This document shows positions 35,819 through 47,375 of a DNA stretch of 64,000 nucleotides, one piece after another (position 1 is the stretch's first letter; the number at the start of each line of letters is the position of its first letter). The stretch is from the NCBI RefSeq assembly GCF_003326015.1, contig NZ_CP023860.1:186001-250000 (forward strand), read 5' to 3'. Below the pieces are notes generated by a model. The model did no database searches. It worked only from the letters and a program-made list of their open reading frames with translations, and was not told the origin of the DNA. This stretch comes from Candidatus Thioglobus sp. NP1 (GTDB lineage: Bacteria > Pseudomonadota > Gammaproteobacteria > PS1 > Pseudothioglobaceae). A program made the translations under genes and the position numbers.

Positions 35819-37170
35819 GTTCAATTAAAAAAGTCTTAATTGCCAATCGTGGTGAGATTGCATTGCGTATTTTAAGGGCATGCAAAGAGCTTGAAATTCA
35901 AACTGTTGCTGTATATTCAACAGCTGATAAAGATTTAAAGCATGTTAAATTAGCAGATGAAGCAGTTTGTATTGGCCCTCATCCTTCTGTCAAGAGCTAT
36001 CTTAACATTCCAGCAATTATTAGTGCAGCTGAACTTACTCATGCTGATGCTATTCACCCAGGCTATGGATTTCTTTCTGAAAATGCTGATTTTGCTCAGC
36101 AGGTGGAAGAAAGTGGTTTTATTTTTATTGGACCTCGGCCTGAGAATATTAGAGTTATGGGTGATAAAGTTGCGGCAATTGAAGCAATGCAAAGCTCAGG
36201 TGTTCCCTGTGTTCCAGGCTCGGATGGAGCTCTTGATAAAAACACCAAGAGAAGCGTCAAGATTGCCAAGGAAATTGGATTTCCTATAATAATAAAAGCC
36301 TCAGGTGGAGGGGGTGGTCGTGGTATGAGAATTGTTGAGTCTGAAGATGAATTGGAAGGCTCTATTGAATTAACAAAAACAGAGGCTCTAAGTTTTTTTG
36401 GAAATGAAGAGGTCTACATGGAAAAATTTCTTACTACACCAAGACATGTAGAGGTGCAGGTTCTAGCAGACCAACATGGCAATGCTATTCATCTTGGTGA
36501 AAGAGACTGCTCAATGCAACGACGTCATCAAAAAGTTGTTGAGGAAGCACCAGCCCCAGGAATTAGCATGAAATTAAGAAATCAGATTGGGACAATTTGT
36601 TCTGATGCATGTAAAAAAATTAACTATCGCGGTGCTGGAACTTTTGAGTTTCTTTTTGATAAAAATAAGTTTTATTTTATTGAAATGAATACCAGAGTTC
36701 AGGTTGAACACCCTGTAACAGAAATGATTACTGGAGTTGATATTGTCCGTGAGCAAATTCTTATAGCAGGAGGCGAAAAATTATCGCTCACCCAAGAGCA
36801 AGTTGAGATTAAAGGCCATGCAATAGAATGTAGAATTAATGCAGAAGACCCAGAAACCTTTATGCCTTCTCCGGGAAAAATTACTCAGTATCATGCAGCT
36901 GGTGGACTAGGCGTTAGGATAGATTCACATGTTTATAACGGTTATAATGTTCCGCCTCACTATGACTCGATGATTGGAAAAGTGATTACTTTTGGTGAAA
37001 ATAGAGCTAATACAATTATTAAAATGCAAAATGCTCTTGATGAAATGGTTATTAATGGAATTAAAACAAACATTCCACTTCAAAGAAAAATTATGAATGA
37101 CAAAACATTTAAAAAAGGTGGAATGAACATCCACTATCTTGAAAAGATGCTTGGAGAAGATGAATCATGA
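35815..37170 (+). CDS. accC: Biotin carboxylase subunit of acetyl-CoA carboxylase
   Basis: ATP-grasp enzyme that carboxylates biotin on AccB; 451 aa. Markers are [20 protein letters not shown], the Gly-rich loop [13 protein letters not shown] near 163, the ATP/metal site [17 protein letters not shown] near 287 and [13 protein letters not shown]. It overlaps accB upstream and argC downstream, each by 4 bases. Confidence 0.98.
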   Translation: MSSIKKVLIANRGEIALRILRACKELEIQTVAVYSTADKDLKHVKLADEAVCIGPHPSVKSYLNIPAIISAAELTHADAIHPGYGFLSENADFAQQVEESGFIFIGPRPENIRVMGDKVAAIEAMQSSGVPCVPGSDGALDKNTKRSVKIAKEIGFPIIIKASGGGGGRGMRIVESEDELEGSIELTKTEALSFFGNEEVYMEKFLTTPRHVEVQVLADQHGNAIHLGERDCSMQRRHQKVVEEAPAPGISMKLRNQIGTICSDACKKINYRGAGTFEFLFDKNKFYFIEMNTRVQVEHPVTEMITGVDIVREQILIAGGEKLSLTQEQVEIKGHAIECRINAEDPETFMPSPGKITQYHAAGGLGVRIDSHVYNGYNVPPHYDSMIGKVITFGENRANTIIKMQNALDEMVINGIKTNIPLQRKIMNDKTFKKGGMNIHYLEKMLGEDES

Positions 37171-38201
37171 ATATTAAAGTTGGGATTATTGGTGGCTCAG
37201 GATATACAGGCATCGAACTTCTGCGCATCCTTCATCTTCATAAAAGTGCCAAAGTTGCTGTAATTACCTCAAGGGCACTTGAAGGTAAAAAAGTTTCAGA
37301 AATTTTTCCAAGTATGTCAGGAATATCAGATTTAGAATACTCATTGCCAGATGATAAAGCCCTTTATGAATGTAATATAATTTTCTTTGCAACACCTCAT
37401 GGGGTTGCAATGAATAGCGCCAACTCATTTATCAATAAAGGCATTAAGGTTGTTGATTTAGGTGCTGATTTTAGAATTAATGATGCAGATCTATGGTCTG
37501 AGTGGTACAACATGGAGCATACTCAAAGCTCTCTTTTAAAAGAGGCCGTCTATGGTCAACCTGAAATTAGAAGAAATCTAATCAAGGAGGCTCGACTTAT
37601 TGCTAATCCTGGTTGTTACCCTACTGCAGTTCTTCTTGCACTAAAGCCACTTCTTGAGAATAATTTAATTGATCCATCAAACATTATAGCTGACTGTAAA
37701 TCTGGAGCCAGTGGAGCTGGTCGTATCGCAAATCAAAAAATGCTTCTTAGCGAAGCCTCTGAAAATTTTAGGGCTTATGGAGTTAGTGGGCATCGTCATT
37801 TTCCTGAGATTAAACAAGAACTTGAACTTATTGCGAAAGGTCCTATTGGACTTACATTTGTCCCTCATCTCATTCCAATGATCCGGGGCATTGAGGCTAC
37901 AATTTATGTCGACTTACTTGATTCGAATGTTGATATTCAATCTTATTTCGAAAATGCCTACAAAAATGAAGAATTTGTTAAAATATTACCAAAAGGTGCT
38001 TATCCTGAAACACGCTCTGTTAAGTCCTCGAATTATTGCCAAATTTCAATCGAGTATATTGAACACAGCAATAAACTCGTAATTATGTCGGTAATTGATA
38101 ACTTAGTGAAAGGAGCTGCTGGTCAAGCAATACAGAACATGAATCTTATGTTTGGCCTTAATGAGCAGGAAGGCCTAAAACAAGTTGGCTTACTGCCTTA
38201 A
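37167..38201 (+). CDS. argC: N-acetyl-gamma-glutamyl-phosphate reductase
   Basis: NADPH-dependent reductase of arginine synthesis; 344 aa. The Rossmann motif [18 protein letters not shown] starts at residue 4, the catalytic Cys is in [14 protein letters not shown] near 152 and the conserved SGASGAGR is near 176. Its ATG overlaps the accC stop (ATGA), so fatty-acid and arginine genes are co-transcribed here. Confidence 0.97.
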   Translation: MNIKVGIIGGSGYTGIELLRILHLHKSAKVAVITSRALEGKKVSEIFPSMSGISDLEYSLPDDKALYECNIIFFATPHGVAMNSANSFINKGIKVVDLGADFRINDADLWSEWYNMEHTQSSLLKEAVYGQPEIRRNLIKEARLIANPGCYPTAVLLALKPLLENNLIDPSNIIADCKSGASGAGRIANQKMLLSEASENFRAYGVSGHRHFPEIKQELELIAKGPIGLTFVPHLIPMIRGIEATIYVDLLDSNVDIQSYFENAYKNEEFVKILPKGAYPETRSVKSSNYCQISIEYIEHSNKLVIMSVIDNLVKGAAGQAIQNMNLMFGLNEQEGLKQVGLLP

Positions 38202-38233
38202 ATGTTATTTATAAAAATAGGAATTAACGAGAA

Positions 38234-38593
38234 ATGTCTACACTAGCTGTCGAAATTCAAGATGAAGCCGATATAGTCTTTAGTGATAGTGCTGCAACGA
38301 GAGTTGCACAGCTCATCAAAGAGGAGAAAAATCCGGCCTTAAGGTTACGTGTATATATTACGGGCGGTGGCTGCTCTGGATTTTCATATGGCTTTACTTT
38401 TGATGAAAACCTCAAAGAGGGTGATAGTGGTGTCAATAAGCAGGGTGTAGAGCTTGTAATTGATCCAATGAGCTATCAATATCTTATGGGTTCAACTGTT
38501 GACTACCTAGAAGACCTTCAGGGTGCTCGATTTGTTGTAACCAATCCTAATGCTAAAACCACTTGTGGTTGTGGCTCTTCTTTTTCAATTTAA
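38234..38593 (+). CDS. erpA: Iron-sulfur cluster insertion protein ErpA
   Basis: A-type Fe-S carrier of 119 aa with the three ligand cysteines in [11 protein letters not shown] (near 49) and TTCGCGSSF at the C-terminus. The ending and the presence of only one such gene here fit ErpA better than IscA or SufA; ErpA delivers clusters to apoproteins such as IspG and IspH. It lies 32 bases after argC. Confidence 0.92.
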   Translation: MSTLAVEIQDEADIVFSDSAATRVAQLIKEEKNPALRLRVYITGGGCSGFSYGFTFDENLKEGDSGVNKQGVELVIDPMSYQYLMGSTVDYLEDLQGARFVVTNPNAKTTCGCGSSFSI

Positions 38594-38603
38594 TAATAAT
38601 ACT

Positions 38604-39740
38604 ATGACCGAATATATCCCAGGCCTAGCTGGTGTTCCAGCCACTAAATCAGCAATCTCTTCGATTGATGGGGAAAAAGGGGTACTTGCATACAGAGGCT
38701 ACTCTATTCAGGACCTTGTCAAACACTCTTCATTTGAAGAAACTGCTTTATTATTAATGAATGGTGAACTTCCTTCAACAAATGAACTTTCAGACTTTAA
38801 AAATATTTTACAAAAAAGAAACGAAGTAAAACGCAAAATACGTCATTTACTTTGGTCACTTCCACCAACAGGGCACTCAATGGATGTGCTTCAAACTGCA
38901 ATGGCTGCGATGGCGACTTTCTACCCAGATGCTGGTGCAGCAGATCCAGATTCTGCTTATACCCAAAATGCACTCATTAAGATAATTTCAAATATGAGCA
39001 CATTAGTCGCAATGTGGACTCGCATCAGTAGAGGATATGATCCAATTCCACCAAGCAACAAAATGTCATATGCTGAAAATTTTATGTACATGTGTTTTGG
39101 AGAGGAATCTGACCCAGAAATTGTTCGTCTTTTGGATGCTTGTTTAATTTTACATGCGGAACATACAATCAATGCTTCCACGTTTTCAACTATGGTAACA
39201 GCGTCTACGCTTGCCAATCCTTTTTCTTCAATTGCCTCTGGAGTTGGAACTCTTGCTGGACCTTTGCATGGCAATGCAAATGAAAATGTACTCCTAATGC
39301 TTGATGAAATTGGTTCTGCAAAAAATGCCCGTGGTTGGATTGAAAACAGACTCAAGAATAAACAAGTTATTTGGGGAATGGGTCATCGAGAATATAAAAC
39401 CAAAGATCCTAGAGCTACAATTCTTGAGAAAATGATTAAAACTTATATTAAGAAGAATGGCCTCAGCTTATCTAACCGCTTCGAAACAGCGCTTGAAGTT
39501 GAAAAAATTTGTGATGAGTTATTATCACAAAAAGGAGTCTACCCTAATGTCGATTTTTATTCCGGCATCTTATATTCAGAGATATTTAACTTTACCAAAG
39601 AACACTTTACTCCTATCTTTGCCATGGCTCGTTCAGCTGGATGGGTTGCTCATTGGCATGAGCAGGTTAGCCATAATAGAATCTTTAGACCAACACAGAT
39701 ATATACTGGTGCTGACTTTAGAGACTACCCCTCAAGTTAG
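38604..39740 (+). CDS. gltA: Citrate synthase
   Basis: Condenses oxaloacetate and acetyl-CoA in the TCA cycle. Start at ATG 38604 ([19 protein letters not shown]), 10 bases after the erpA stop. An in-frame upstream start at 38550 would overlap erpA by 44 bases and adds unrelated residues, so it is rejected. The 378-aa enzyme has catalytic His in [13 protein letters not shown], the second His in [11 protein letters not shown], the [14 protein letters not shown] region and catalytic Asp in [10 protein letters not shown] near 318. The length fits the shorter citrate/methylcitrate synthase type, so 2-methylcitrate synthase activity cannot be excluded. Confidence 0.93.
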   Translation: MTEYIPGLAGVPATKSAISSIDGEKGVLAYRGYSIQDLVKHSSFEETALLLMNGELPSTNELSDFKNILQKRNEVKRKIRHLLWSLPPTGHSMDVLQTAMAAMATFYPDAGAADPDSAYTQNALIKIISNMSTLVAMWTRISRGYDPIPPSNKMSYAENFMYMCFGEESDPEIVRLLDACLILHAEHTINASTFSTMVTASTLANPFSSIASGVGTLAGPLHGNANENVLLMLDEIGSAKNARGWIENRLKNKQVIWGMGHREYKTKDPRATILEKMIKTYIKKNGLSLSNRFETALEVEKICDELLSQKGVYPNVDFYSGILYSEIFNFTKEHFTPIFAMARSAGWVAHWHEQVSHNRIFRPTQIYTGADFRDYPSS

Positions 39741-39742
39741 TA

Positions 39743-40483
39743 ATGGCTAAGACTACTCACTTTGGCTATAGAGAAGTCGATGTTGAAAAAAAACAAGGCC
39801 TTGTCAGAGAGGTATTTGACTCAGTAGCTGGAAAATATGATCTTATGAATGACGTTATGTCATTAGGAACACATCGCTTATGGAAGAATTACACAATAGC
39901 AAGTAGTAATGTCACTAAAGGTGATCATGTACTTGATATTGCAGGTGGTACTGGAGATCTAGCGATAAAGTTTCGAAAGAAAGTTGGGGCCTCAGGTAAG
40001 GTCATATTGTCTGATATTAATAACTCAATGCTAGATGAGGGCAGAAGAAATCTTATAAATCATGGCATCATTGATGTCGAATTTGTTCAAGCAAATGCTG
40101 AGATGCTTCCATTTGAAGATAATACCTTTGATTGCGTAAGTATTGCTTTTGGCTTGAGGAATGTGACTAATAAAGATATAGCCCTTCAACAGATGTATCG
40201 CATTTTAAAAAAAGGTGGGACATTGCTAGTTTTAGAATTTTCTAAAGTTGAGAATGAAATGCTTGAAAAAATATATGATCTTTATTCATTTAATTTAATA
40301 CCTAAGTTTGGTGAATTTTTTGCAAATGATGAAGATAGTTATCAATATCTTGCAGAATCCATACGTAAGCACCCAGACCAGGAAACTCTTAAAGCAATGG
40401 TGCTTGATGCTGGATTTGGCTTTTGTGAATATCATAATCTAACTGGTGGTATTGTTGCACTTCATAAAGCAATCAAAACCTAA
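39743..40483 (+). CDS. ubiE: Ubiquinone/menaquinone C-methyltransferase UbiE
   Basis: SAM-dependent methyltransferase of quinone synthesis; 246 aa. It has [25 protein letters not shown] near residue 25, the SAM-binding [12 protein letters not shown] near 65 and the family motif [12 protein letters not shown] near 134. It begins 2 bases after the citrate synthase stop and heads ubiE-ubiJ-ubiB. Confidence 0.98.
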   Translation: MAKTTHFGYREVDVEKKQGLVREVFDSVAGKYDLMNDVMSLGTHRLWKNYTIASSNVTKGDHVLDIAGGTGDLAIKFRKKVGASGKVILSDINNSMLDEGRRNLINHGIIDVEFVQANAEMLPFEDNTFDCVSIAFGLRNVTNKDIALQQMYRILKKGGTLLVLEFSKVENEMLEKIYDLYSFNLIPKFGEFFANDEDSYQYLAESIRKHPDQETLKAMVLDAGFGFCEYHNLTGGIVALHKAIKT

Positions 40484-40485
40484 AA

Positions 40486-41007
40486 ATGTTTCAGCTTGCT
40501 ATAGAAAAAGCGCTAAACCATATGATTAATACCAATAGTATTAATACTGATCGAATGAATAACAAGCTTATTGGGATTAGGGTTAATGATATTGACTTGA
40601 AATTATTTTTTATGTTTTCAAATTCTCGAGTTTTTGTAATTGAGAATAATGGACAAGAACCTGTAGATGTTGATATTTCACTTAACAAAACAGCTTTTTT
40701 ATCTTTATTTAAAGGTATTTCCTTTGAAGAACTGATTGAAACTGATGAGATTGAAATTAATGGAAGCATTAAAACAGCTCAACAATTAGCTGATTTAATG
40801 GCCCTTTCTTCCATCGATATGGAGGAGCTTATTTCTCAATATACGGGTGATATTATTGCTCACCAGTTAGGCAAGACTCTCCGAGCTATTAAAGAAAAGT
40901 CAGTAGAGGGCAATTTGGATATTATTGAAAGCTGTAAGAATGAATTGACCACTCTTTTAGTGGCGCCTGGTAAATCAAGTATTTTTAAAAAGAGGCCTTT
41001 TAAATGA
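40486..41007 (+). CDS. ubiJ: Ubiquinone biosynthesis accessory factor UbiJ
   Basis: A 173-aa protein with an SCP2-type lipid-binding N-terminal domain (about 10-105) and a helical C-terminal part. Together with UbiK it organises the soluble ubiquinone synthesis complex. Sequence similarity in this family is low, and position between ubiE and ubiB is the main support. GSIKTAQQLADLMALSSIDMEELIS matches the typical end of the SCP2 domain. It overlaps ubiB by 4 bases. Confidence 0.88.
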   Translation: MFQLAIEKALNHMINTNSINTDRMNNKLIGIRVNDIDLKLFFMFSNSRVFVIENNGQEPVDVDISLNKTAFLSLFKGISFEELIETDEIEINGSIKTAQQLADLMALSSIDMEELISQYTGDIIAHQLGKTLRAIKEKSVEGNLDIIESCKNELTTLLVAPGKSSIFKKRPFK

Positions 41008-42608
41008 GAAATTTTTTTCAATTCCTTCGCATCCTGAGGACTCTTATAAAATATCGCCTAGATTATCTTATCTTATCAAGCTCGCTCTTAAAAAGCTTCA
41101 AGCCCTTGGTATATCTTACACCATGGCATTATTTTCCAAGTAAAAAACTTTCGCGTGGTGAAAGAATTCGATTGGCACTTGAAGAGCTAGGCCCTGTCTT
41201 TATAAAATTTGGTCAAACTTTATCTACGAGACGGGATCTTCTTCCAGATGACATTGGTGATGAACTAGCAAAACTTCAAGATACTTGTCCACCATTCTCT
41301 GAGAAAGAGTCTAAATCAATTATCGAAAAAAACCTAGGCTCCAGTGTTGGTGAACTATTTAAATCTTTTGATGATAAGCCACTTGCTTCAGCATCAATTG
41401 CCCAAGTCCATACTGCCACAACACACAACAATGAAGAAATAATTATTAAGGTTGTTAGGCCAGGCATTGAGAAGCTCATCAAGCGTGATGTAGGTTTACT
41501 GTATGCATTTGCTAGTTTGGCAGAAAGCCATCCAATAGGCAAAAGACTTAGACCAAAAGAAGTAATTGAAGAATTTGAAGGGATTATTTATAACGAGCTC
41601 AACATGATGATTGAAGCAGCTAACGCCTCACTTCTTGGCAAAAACTTTAGCGACTCTGACCTTCTGTATGTCCCAAAAGTTCATTGGGAGTTTTGTCGTT
41701 CCAATATATTAGTTACTGAACGCATTTATGGAACTCCAGTAAATAACATTGAGGCCCTTATAGAGAATAAGACAGATCTTAAAGTTCTTGCTGAAAATGG
41801 AGTTATTATTTTCTTCACCCAAGTCTTCGATCATAATTTTTTCCATGCAGATATGCATCCAGGAAATATTTTTGTTGGAAAAAATGATCAATATACTGGT
41901 GTTGACTTTGGAATTATGGGGACATTGAGTGAAGAGGATCAATATTTTCTTGCTCAAAACTTTTTAGCATTTTTTAACCAAGACTACAAAAGAGTAGCCC
42001 AAGTTCATCTTGAGTCAGGATGGATACCTGAAGGCACAAATGTTCTTGAGTTTGAGAATGCCATTAGAAGCGTTTGTGAGCCAATATTTCAAAAGCCACT
42101 AAATGAAATTTCTTTTGCGCAAGTTCTTTTAAGTCTTGCGAAGGAGGCAAGACGCTTTGATATGACAATACAACCTCAGTTGCTTCTTCTGTATAAAACA
42201 TTATTTAATATTGAAGGGCTAGGGAGAACTTTGTATCCAAATCTAGATTTATGGGCAACTGCAAAACCATATCTTGAGAAACTTACTAAAGATAAATATA
42301 GCATAAAGGGCTCTTTAAAAAAAATCTCAGATAAGCTTCCTGAACTTGTTTCCGAGTTGCCAGAGTTGCCAATGCTTGTTATTAACGCCTTAAAACAAAT
42401 TGAAAGTGGGGCTCATAAACAAGAAAATTCAAAAAAACAGACAGAAGCAATTATTTCTCAGCTCCAATCAAATTTGTCAAAACAAAGATCGGCAATATTC
42501 GCAGCGTCTCTGGTCATACTTGCAGGAATTTTAGCAACTCAGTCAATGTGGCTCTTTGCAGGGGTTAGCTCAAGCTTAAGTTTTCTTATATGGCTGAGGT
42601 CACGCTAA
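41004..42608 (+). CDS. ubiB: Ubiquinone biosynthesis kinase-like protein UbiB
   Basis: Atypical ABC1/ADCK/UbiB-family ATPase needed for ubiquinone synthesis; 534 aa. The KxGQ-type motif KFGQTLSTRRDLLP near residue 70, the Ala-rich nucleotide loop PLASASIAQVHTA, the catalytic region FFHADMHPGNIFV and the metal-binding DFGIMG are present. Two C-terminal transmembrane helices (about 495-530) anchor it in the membrane. Confidence 0.96.
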   Translation: MRNFFQFLRILRTLIKYRLDYLILSSSLLKSFKPLVYLTPWHYFPSKKLSRGERIRLALEELGPVFIKFGQTLSTRRDLLPDDIGDELAKLQDTCPPFSEKESKSIIEKNLGSSVGELFKSFDDKPLASASIAQVHTATTHNNEEIIIKVVRPGIEKLIKRDVGLLYAFASLAESHPIGKRLRPKEVIEEFEGIIYNELNMMIEAANASLLGKNFSDSDLLYVPKVHWEFCRSNILVTERIYGTPVNNIEALIENKTDLKVLAENGVIIFFTQVFDHNFFHADMHPGNIFVGKNDQYTGVDFGIMGTLSEEDQYFLAQNFLAFFNQDYKRVAQVHLESGWIPEGTNVLEFENAIRSVCEPIFQKPLNEISFAQVLLSLAKEARRFDMTIQPQLLLLYKTLFNIEGLGRTLYPNLDLWATAKPYLEKLTKDKYSIKGSLKKISDKLPELVSELPELPMLVINALKQIESGAHKQENSKKQTEAIISQLQSNLSKQRSAIFAASLVILAGILATQSMWLFAGVSSSLSFLIWLRSR

Positions 42609-42617
42609 AAAGGAAGC

Positions 42618-42647
42618 CTTACAAAAAGAGGAAATATCGGGTAAAAT
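42618..42647 (+). promoter_or_regulatory. Candidate rplY promoter
   Basis: CTTACA at 42618-42623, an 18-base spacer and TAAAAT at 42642-42647 preceded by GGG. A start near 42654 would put the hairpin at 42656-42680 at the very 5' end of the transcript. Confidence 0.35.
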
Positions 42648-42655
42648 CATCCTCC

Positions 42656-42680
42656 AGCTTGTCTGGTCGCAAGACGAGTT
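42656..42680 (+). promoter_or_regulatory. Leader hairpin upstream of rplY
   Basis: AGCTTGTCT and AGACGAGTT pair across the 7-base loop GGTCGCA: 9 bp including two G-T pairs. L25 is known to repress its own translation through the rplY leader in E. coli and relatives. Whether this stem serves that purpose is inferred from its position. Confidence 0.4.
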
Positions 42681-42733
42681 GTATTTGTTACATCGCTTAA
42701 TGTGGTGTTTTTTTATTTATTGGAGATCTCAAA

Positions 42734-43423
42734 ATGAGTATAACTGTAAACGCTATTTTGCGTGAAGATCAGGGGAAAGGTGCGAGCCGCCGCCTGAGAA
42801 AAAAAGAAATGGTACCAAGCATTATCTATGGTGGGAAAAAAGAGCCGATAATGATTTCACTTAACATTCATGAAATTACGCATCTTCTAGAAGATGAACA
42901 TACTTTCACCTCTGTTTTAGACTTAATGGTTGACAAACTTGAAGAGTCAGTAGTATTAAAAGACGTTCAACGTCATCCTGCTAAAAATACTATTAATCAC
43001 GTAGACTTTTTACGTGTTGATGCCAAACAAGCTCTTGTAACTAATACTCCATTACACTTTGTGGGTATGGAAGAAAATGAAGCTTTAAGGCTTGGTAATA
43101 TGCTAAATCAATTTGTTGTTTCTGTTGAAATATCATGCCTACCAAAAGACCTACCAAATGGAATTAATGTTGATGTAACTAATCTTGCTCTAGGTGAACA
43201 CATCTCTTTAACTAACCTCATCATGCCAGAAGGCGTTATTATGACTGCACTTCAACATGATGATATTGAAGCTCATGACCAAACTATATGCTCTGTTTCT
43301 GAGCCTAAGGTTATAGAAGAAGAGGAAGAAATTATAGATACAGATGAATCAGAGGCAGAGGGTGGTGAAGACCAATCTGAAGACTCAGGTGATTCAAAAG
43401 ATGGTGACGCAGAAGAGGAATAA
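42734..43423 (+). CDS. rplY: 50S ribosomal protein L25, general stress (Ctc) form
   Basis: 5S rRNA-binding protein. The N-terminal L25 domain (VNAILREDQGKGASRRLRKKEMVPSIIYG) is followed by the TL5/Ctc C-terminal beta domain, giving the long form; residues from about 190 form a strongly acidic tail (DESEAEGGEDQSEDSGD). The total is 229 aa. Ribosome site GGAG precedes the ATG. It is followed by pth and ychF, the conserved order, but prs is not upstream. Confidence 0.95.
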   Translation: MSITVNAILREDQGKGASRRLRKKEMVPSIIYGGKKEPIMISLNIHEITHLLEDEHTFTSVLDLMVDKLEESVVLKDVQRHPAKNTINHVDFLRVDAKQALVTNTPLHFVGMEENEALRLGNMLNQFVVSVEISCLPKDLPNGINVDVTNLALGEHISLTNLIMPEGVIMTALQHDDIEAHDQTICSVSEPKVIEEEEEIIDTDESEAEGGEDQSEDSGDSKDGDAEEE

Positions 43424-43472
43424 AATGTTACTATTCTTATTGACTCAATAAGTATAAAAACGAAGCGTTGTA

Positions 43473-44042
43473 ATGATTAAATTAATTGTTGGACTGGGTA
43501 ACCCAGGAAAGGATTATCAAACACATCGTCACAACGCTGGCTTCTGGTTCGTTGACTCATTAGCAACCAAATTTGATGTTCAATTTACTGCTAAATCAAA
43601 ATTTCTAGGTGAGTCCAGTTCAATTACTCTAGGGAATAAATTAACTCACCTTTTGAAGCCAAAGACCTTCATGAATAACTCAGGTGGATCAATTAAAAGC
43701 CTCGCAAACTATTACAATATAAAATCTGATGAAATTTTGGTTGCACATGATGAGCTTGATCTTCCTATTGGAACCGTTAAATTAAAAATGAGTGGCGGTC
43801 ATGGTGGACATAATGGACTAAGAGATACAATTAAGGCACTTGATACTAATAATTTTTATCGCCTAAGAATTGGAATTGGCCATCCAGGCACTAAAGATGA
43901 TGTTGTTGACTTTGTATTGAGTTCTCCAGGCATTTCGGAATTGAAGCATATTGAAAGCAGTATGAATAATGCAATTGAAGTCGTTGATTCACTTGCTAAT
44001 GGTGATTTTGAAGATGCTATGCTTCGTCTTCATACCGAATAA
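43473..44042 (+). CDS. pth: Peptidyl-tRNA hydrolase
   Basis: Recycles peptidyl-tRNAs released from ribosomes; 189 aa. It has IVGLGNPGKDYQTHRHNAGFW with catalytic His near residue 20, PKTFMNNSGGS near 65, the catalytic Asp in AHDELDLPIG and GGHGGHNGLR. It lies 12 bases before ychF. Confidence 0.98.
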   Translation: MIKLIVGLGNPGKDYQTHRHNAGFWFVDSLATKFDVQFTAKSKFLGESSSITLGNKLTHLLKPKTFMNNSGGSIKSLANYYNIKSDEILVAHDELDLPIGTVKLKMSGGHGGHNGLRDTIKALDTNNFYRLRIGIGHPGTKDDVVDFVLSSPGISELKHIESSMNNAIEVVDSLANGDFEDAMLRLHTE

Positions 44043-44054
44043 TGAGGAGCCTTA

Positions 44055-45146
44055 ATGGGATTTAAATGTGGTATTGTTGGGCTTCCTAACGTAGGAAAGT
44101 CAACACTTTTTAATGCGCTCACAAAAGCTGGAATAGATTCAGAAAACTATCCTTTTTGTACAATTGAGCCTAATATTGGAATTGTCCCAGTGAATGATTC
44201 TCGACTTCAAAGCCTTGCAAATATAGTATCCCCTGAGAAAATATTGCCAACTACAATGGAGTTTGTCGATATTGCTGGCTTAGTTGAAGGAGCCTCTAAA
44301 GGAGAGGGGCTTGGAAATCAGTTTCTTTCAAATATTCGCGAAACAGATGCAATTCTCCACGTAGTTAGATGCTTTGAAGATGAAGATATTATTCATGTAT
44401 CAGGCAAGGTTAATCCTCTTGATGATGTAGATACAATAAATACAGAACTTGCTTTAGCAGATCTTTTAAGTGCTGAGAAGTCTTATCAAAAGGCTATTAA
44501 AAACTCTAAGGCTGGACAAAAAGAAGGCTTGCCATTAAAAAATTTACTTGAAAAAATTCTTCCAAAGCTTGAAGAAGGCATTGCAATTAGATCAGTAGAA
44601 TTTAATCCTGATGAACACAAACTAATAAAGAGCTTACAACTACTCACCTCAAAACCTGTTCTTTATGTTGCAAATGTTAGCGACTCAGGCTTTGTCAATA
44701 ATCCTCATTTAGAAGAGCTAAAGGACTATGCAAAAAATCAAAATAGTGAAGTTGTGGCAGTATGTGCTGATATTGAGGCAGAAATAGCAGAACTAGATGA
44801 TGATGATAAACAAGGCTTTTTAGATGAAATGGGACAGAAAGAATCTGGGCTTGATCGCCTAATTAAAGCGGGTTATGGATTACTTGGCCTTCAAACATAT
44901 TTTACTGCTGGTGTAAAAGAAGTTAGGGCTTGGACAATTAATGTTGGAGATTCTGCACCAGTTGCTGCAGGTAAAATTCATGGTGACTTTGAAAAAGGCT
45001 TTATAAGAGCTGAAACTATTTCATACAAAGACTTTATAGATTATAAGGGTGAAAAAGGATCAAAAGATGCTGGAAAATTACGCTCCGAAGGAAAAGAATA
45101 TATTGTGCAAGACGGCGATGTAGTTCATTTTTTATTTAATGTATAA
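44055..45146 (+). CDS. ychF: Ribosome-binding ATPase YchF
   Basis: Obg-family P-loop protein with ATPase preference; 363 aa. It has G1 [15 protein letters not shown] at residue 8, switch region [20 protein letters not shown], the divergent G4 region and the C-terminal TGS domain ([31 protein letters not shown]). The length matches E. coli YchF. Confidence 0.98.
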   Translation: MGFKCGIVGLPNVGKSTLFNALTKAGIDSENYPFCTIEPNIGIVPVNDSRLQSLANIVSPEKILPTTMEFVDIAGLVEGASKGEGLGNQFLSNIRETDAILHVVRCFEDEDIIHVSGKVNPLDDVDTINTELALADLLSAEKSYQKAIKNSKAGQKEGLPLKNLLEKILPKLEEGIAIRSVEFNPDEHKLIKSLQLLTSKPVLYVANVSDSGFVNNPHLEELKDYAKNQNSEVVAVCADIEAEIAELDDDDKQGFLDEMGQKESGLDRLIKAGYGLLGLQTYFTAGVKEVRAWTINVGDSAPVAAGKIHGDFEKGFIRAETISYKDFIDYKGEKGSKDAGKLRSEGKEYIVQDGDVVHFLFNV

Positions 45147-45160
45147 CGACTAGATTTAAA

Positions 45161-46687
45161 ATGAAAAATACAAAATTACTAATGATTTTAGATGGCTGGG
45201 GTTACTCTCCATCTTCTGAAAATAATGCAATTGCAATGGCTCATACTCCCAACTGGGATTATTTTATTAGTGAATATCCTAACACTCTTTTAGGAACATC
45301 TGGCCCAAGTGTTGGACTCCCAGAAGGTCAAATGGGTAACTCAGAAGTGGGGCATTTAACAATTGGGTCTGGCAGAATTATTGAACAAGACTTTACTAGA
45401 GTTGAAAAGGATATCAAAAGTAGAGAATTTTATAAAAATAGCACCCTCTGTAATGCGCTTGATAAAGCCAATAAAAATCTTAAAGCTGTTCATATACTTG
45501 GGCTTTTATCGGATGGTGGAGTCCACTCTCATCAGGATCATATTCATGCGGTATTAGCCTTAGCAAAACAAAAAGAGTGTAAGGAGGTTTATGTTCATGT
45601 TTTTACTGATGGGCGCGATACTCCTCCAAATAGTGCCATAGAATTTATTGAGCTTTTAGAATCAAAAATTAATACGCTCCAAACTGGCAGAATTGTATCT
45701 ATAGTAGGTAGATTCTATGCAATGGATAGAGACAATCGATGGGACAGGGTGGCTAAAGCATACAAATTAATTGCCTCTGGAAAAGGAGATAGAAAGGCAG
45801 TTTCAGCAAAAAATGCAATTCAAATGGCTTATGCGGAAGGTGAAACTGATGAGTTTATAGCCCCAACAACAATAGGTGATCACATATCTGTTAAAGAGGG
45901 TGATACTATAATTTTTATGAACTATCGAGCCGATAGAACTAGAGAGCTAACACAAGCCCTGGCCTTACCAAAATTTAAAGGCTTTGAGAGAGACTCTTTT
46001 AAATCTAGCAATTTTATTTGTCTTACTGAATACAACAAAGACTTTAGCCTAGAAAGCGCCTATCCTCCTGTTAAAGTTAAGAATACTCTGGGCTTCTATC
46101 TTTCCAGCCTTGGCTTTAAACAATTAAGAATTGCTGAAACAGAAAAGTATGCACATGTGACCTTCTTTTTTAATGGTGGTGAAGAAGAAAAACTTCCTGG
46201 AGAAGAAAGGAAATTAATCAAATCTCCTAATGTTAAAACTTATGATCTAAAGCCTGAAATGAGTGCTTTTGAATTAACTGAAAATTTAGTTGCCGCATTA
46301 AAACTAGAAAAACATGAGCTCATCGTCTGTAATTTTGCAAACACCGATATGGTTGGCCATTCAGGGAATCTCAGCGCAGCTATTAAAGCTGTTGAAGCAG
46401 TTGATAAGTGTCTAGGTGAAATCTATCAAACTGCCAAAAAAAGTGGTGTTGAAATTCTTATAACTGCTGATCATGGCAATGTAGAGCAAATGATAAACCC
46501 TGAGACACACAATCACCATACTGCTCATACTACCAATCCAGTTCCATTCATTTATATTGGAAATAAGAATGTCTCGCTTCAAGAGCCACATCTTGGTACA
46601 CTTGCAGACATAGCGCCTACAATCTTGGCAATTATGAAGATTGAACAGCCTAAAGAAATGACAGGCCAAAGCCTTATTAAAGAGTAG
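45161..46687 (+). CDS. gpmI: 2,3-bisphosphoglycerate-independent phosphoglycerate mutase
   Basis: Mn-dependent glycolytic enzyme that interconverts 3- and 2-phosphoglycerate; 508 aa. Metal-binding [10 protein letters not shown] at the N-terminus, the phosphorylated Ser in [16 protein letters not shown] near residue 62, [11 protein letters not shown], and the late ADHGNVEQM are present. It is followed 13 bases later by rpe. Confidence 0.98.
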   Translation: MKNTKLLMILDGWGYSPSSENNAIAMAHTPNWDYFISEYPNTLLGTSGPSVGLPEGQMGNSEVGHLTIGSGRIIEQDFTRVEKDIKSREFYKNSTLCNALDKANKNLKAVHILGLLSDGGVHSHQDHIHAVLALAKQKECKEVYVHVFTDGRDTPPNSAIEFIELLESKINTLQTGRIVSIVGRFYAMDRDNRWDRVAKAYKLIASGKGDRKAVSAKNAIQMAYAEGETDEFIAPTTIGDHISVKEGDTIIFMNYRADRTRELTQALALPKFKGFERDSFKSSNFICLTEYNKDFSLESAYPPVKVKNTLGFYLSSLGFKQLRIAETEKYAHVTFFFNGGEEEKLPGEERKLIKSPNVKTYDLKPEMSAFELTENLVAALKLEKHELIVCNFANTDMVGHSGNLSAAIKAVEAVDKCLGEIYQTAKKSGVEILITADHGNVEQMINPETHNHHTAHTTNPVPFIYIGNKNVSLQEPHLGTLADIAPTILAIMKIEQPKEMTGQSLIKE

Positions 46688-46700
46688 AACGGAGATCACT

Positions 46701-47375
46701 ATGAAGCAACAAAATTTTATTGCGCCCTCTATACTTTCTGCAAACTTTGCAAAACTAGGTGAAGAGGTAGACGCTGTTCTTGCTGCTGGTGCTGATATTG
46801 TTCATTTTGATGTAATGGATAATCACTATGTCCCCAACCTAACAATAGGCCCTCTAGTTTGTGATGCCCTCAGAAGTCATGGGGTAACAGCACCAATTGA
46901 TGTTCACTTAATGATTAAACCTGTAGATAGGATCATTCCAGATTTTGCGAAGGCAGGTGCATCATATATTACCTTTCATCCTGAAGCCTCTGAACACATT
47001 GACAGAACCATTGGACTCATAAAAGATAATGGCTGTAAGGTAGGATTAGTTTTTAACCCCGCAACTTCATTACATTATCTTGATCATGTTATTAATCAGC
47101 TTGACATGGTTTTATTAATGTCAGTGAATCCTGGATTTGGTGGCCAATCTTTTATTCCTGCCTCACTTCAAAAGCTTAGCGAAGTTAGAAAGATGATTGA
47201 TGATAGAGGCCTCCATACTAGACTGGAGATTGATGGAGGTGTTAAAATCAATAATATACAAGAAATTTCTGCTGCTGGTGCAGATACCTTTGTTGCCGGA
47301 TCAGCAATCTTTAATACCGAAAATTACAAATCAACGATTGATGAAATGCGAGCTGAATTAGCGTTTGCAAAATAA
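46701..47375 (+). CDS. rpe: Ribulose-phosphate 3-epimerase
   Basis: TIM-barrel metalloenzyme of the pentose phosphate and Calvin cycles; 224 aa. It has [53 protein letters not shown] and [10 protein letters not shown]. Together with gpmI upstream it forms a small sugar-phosphate cluster. Nothing here shows a Calvin-cycle context. Confidence 0.97.
   Translation: MKQQNFIAPSILSANFAKLGEEVDAVLAAGADIVHFDVMDNHYVPNLTIGPLVCDALRSHGVTAPIDVHLMIKPVDRIIPDFAKAGASYITFHPEASEHIDRTIGLIKDNGCKVGLVFNPATSLHYLDHVINQLDMVLLMSVNPGFGGQSFIPASLQKLSEVRKMIDDRGLHTRLEIDGGVKINNIQEISAAGADTFVAGSAIFNTENYKSTIDEMRAELAFAK

Noticed and set aside
38550-38603. Upstream in-frame start for citrate synthase
   Set aside because: It would overlap erpA by 44 bases and add 18 residues ([11 protein letters not shown]...) that do not fit the family; ATG 38604 gives the usual N-terminus.
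38957-39355. A 132-codon antisense open frame inside citrate synthase
   Set aside because: Citrate synthase motifs on the plus strand explain the region.
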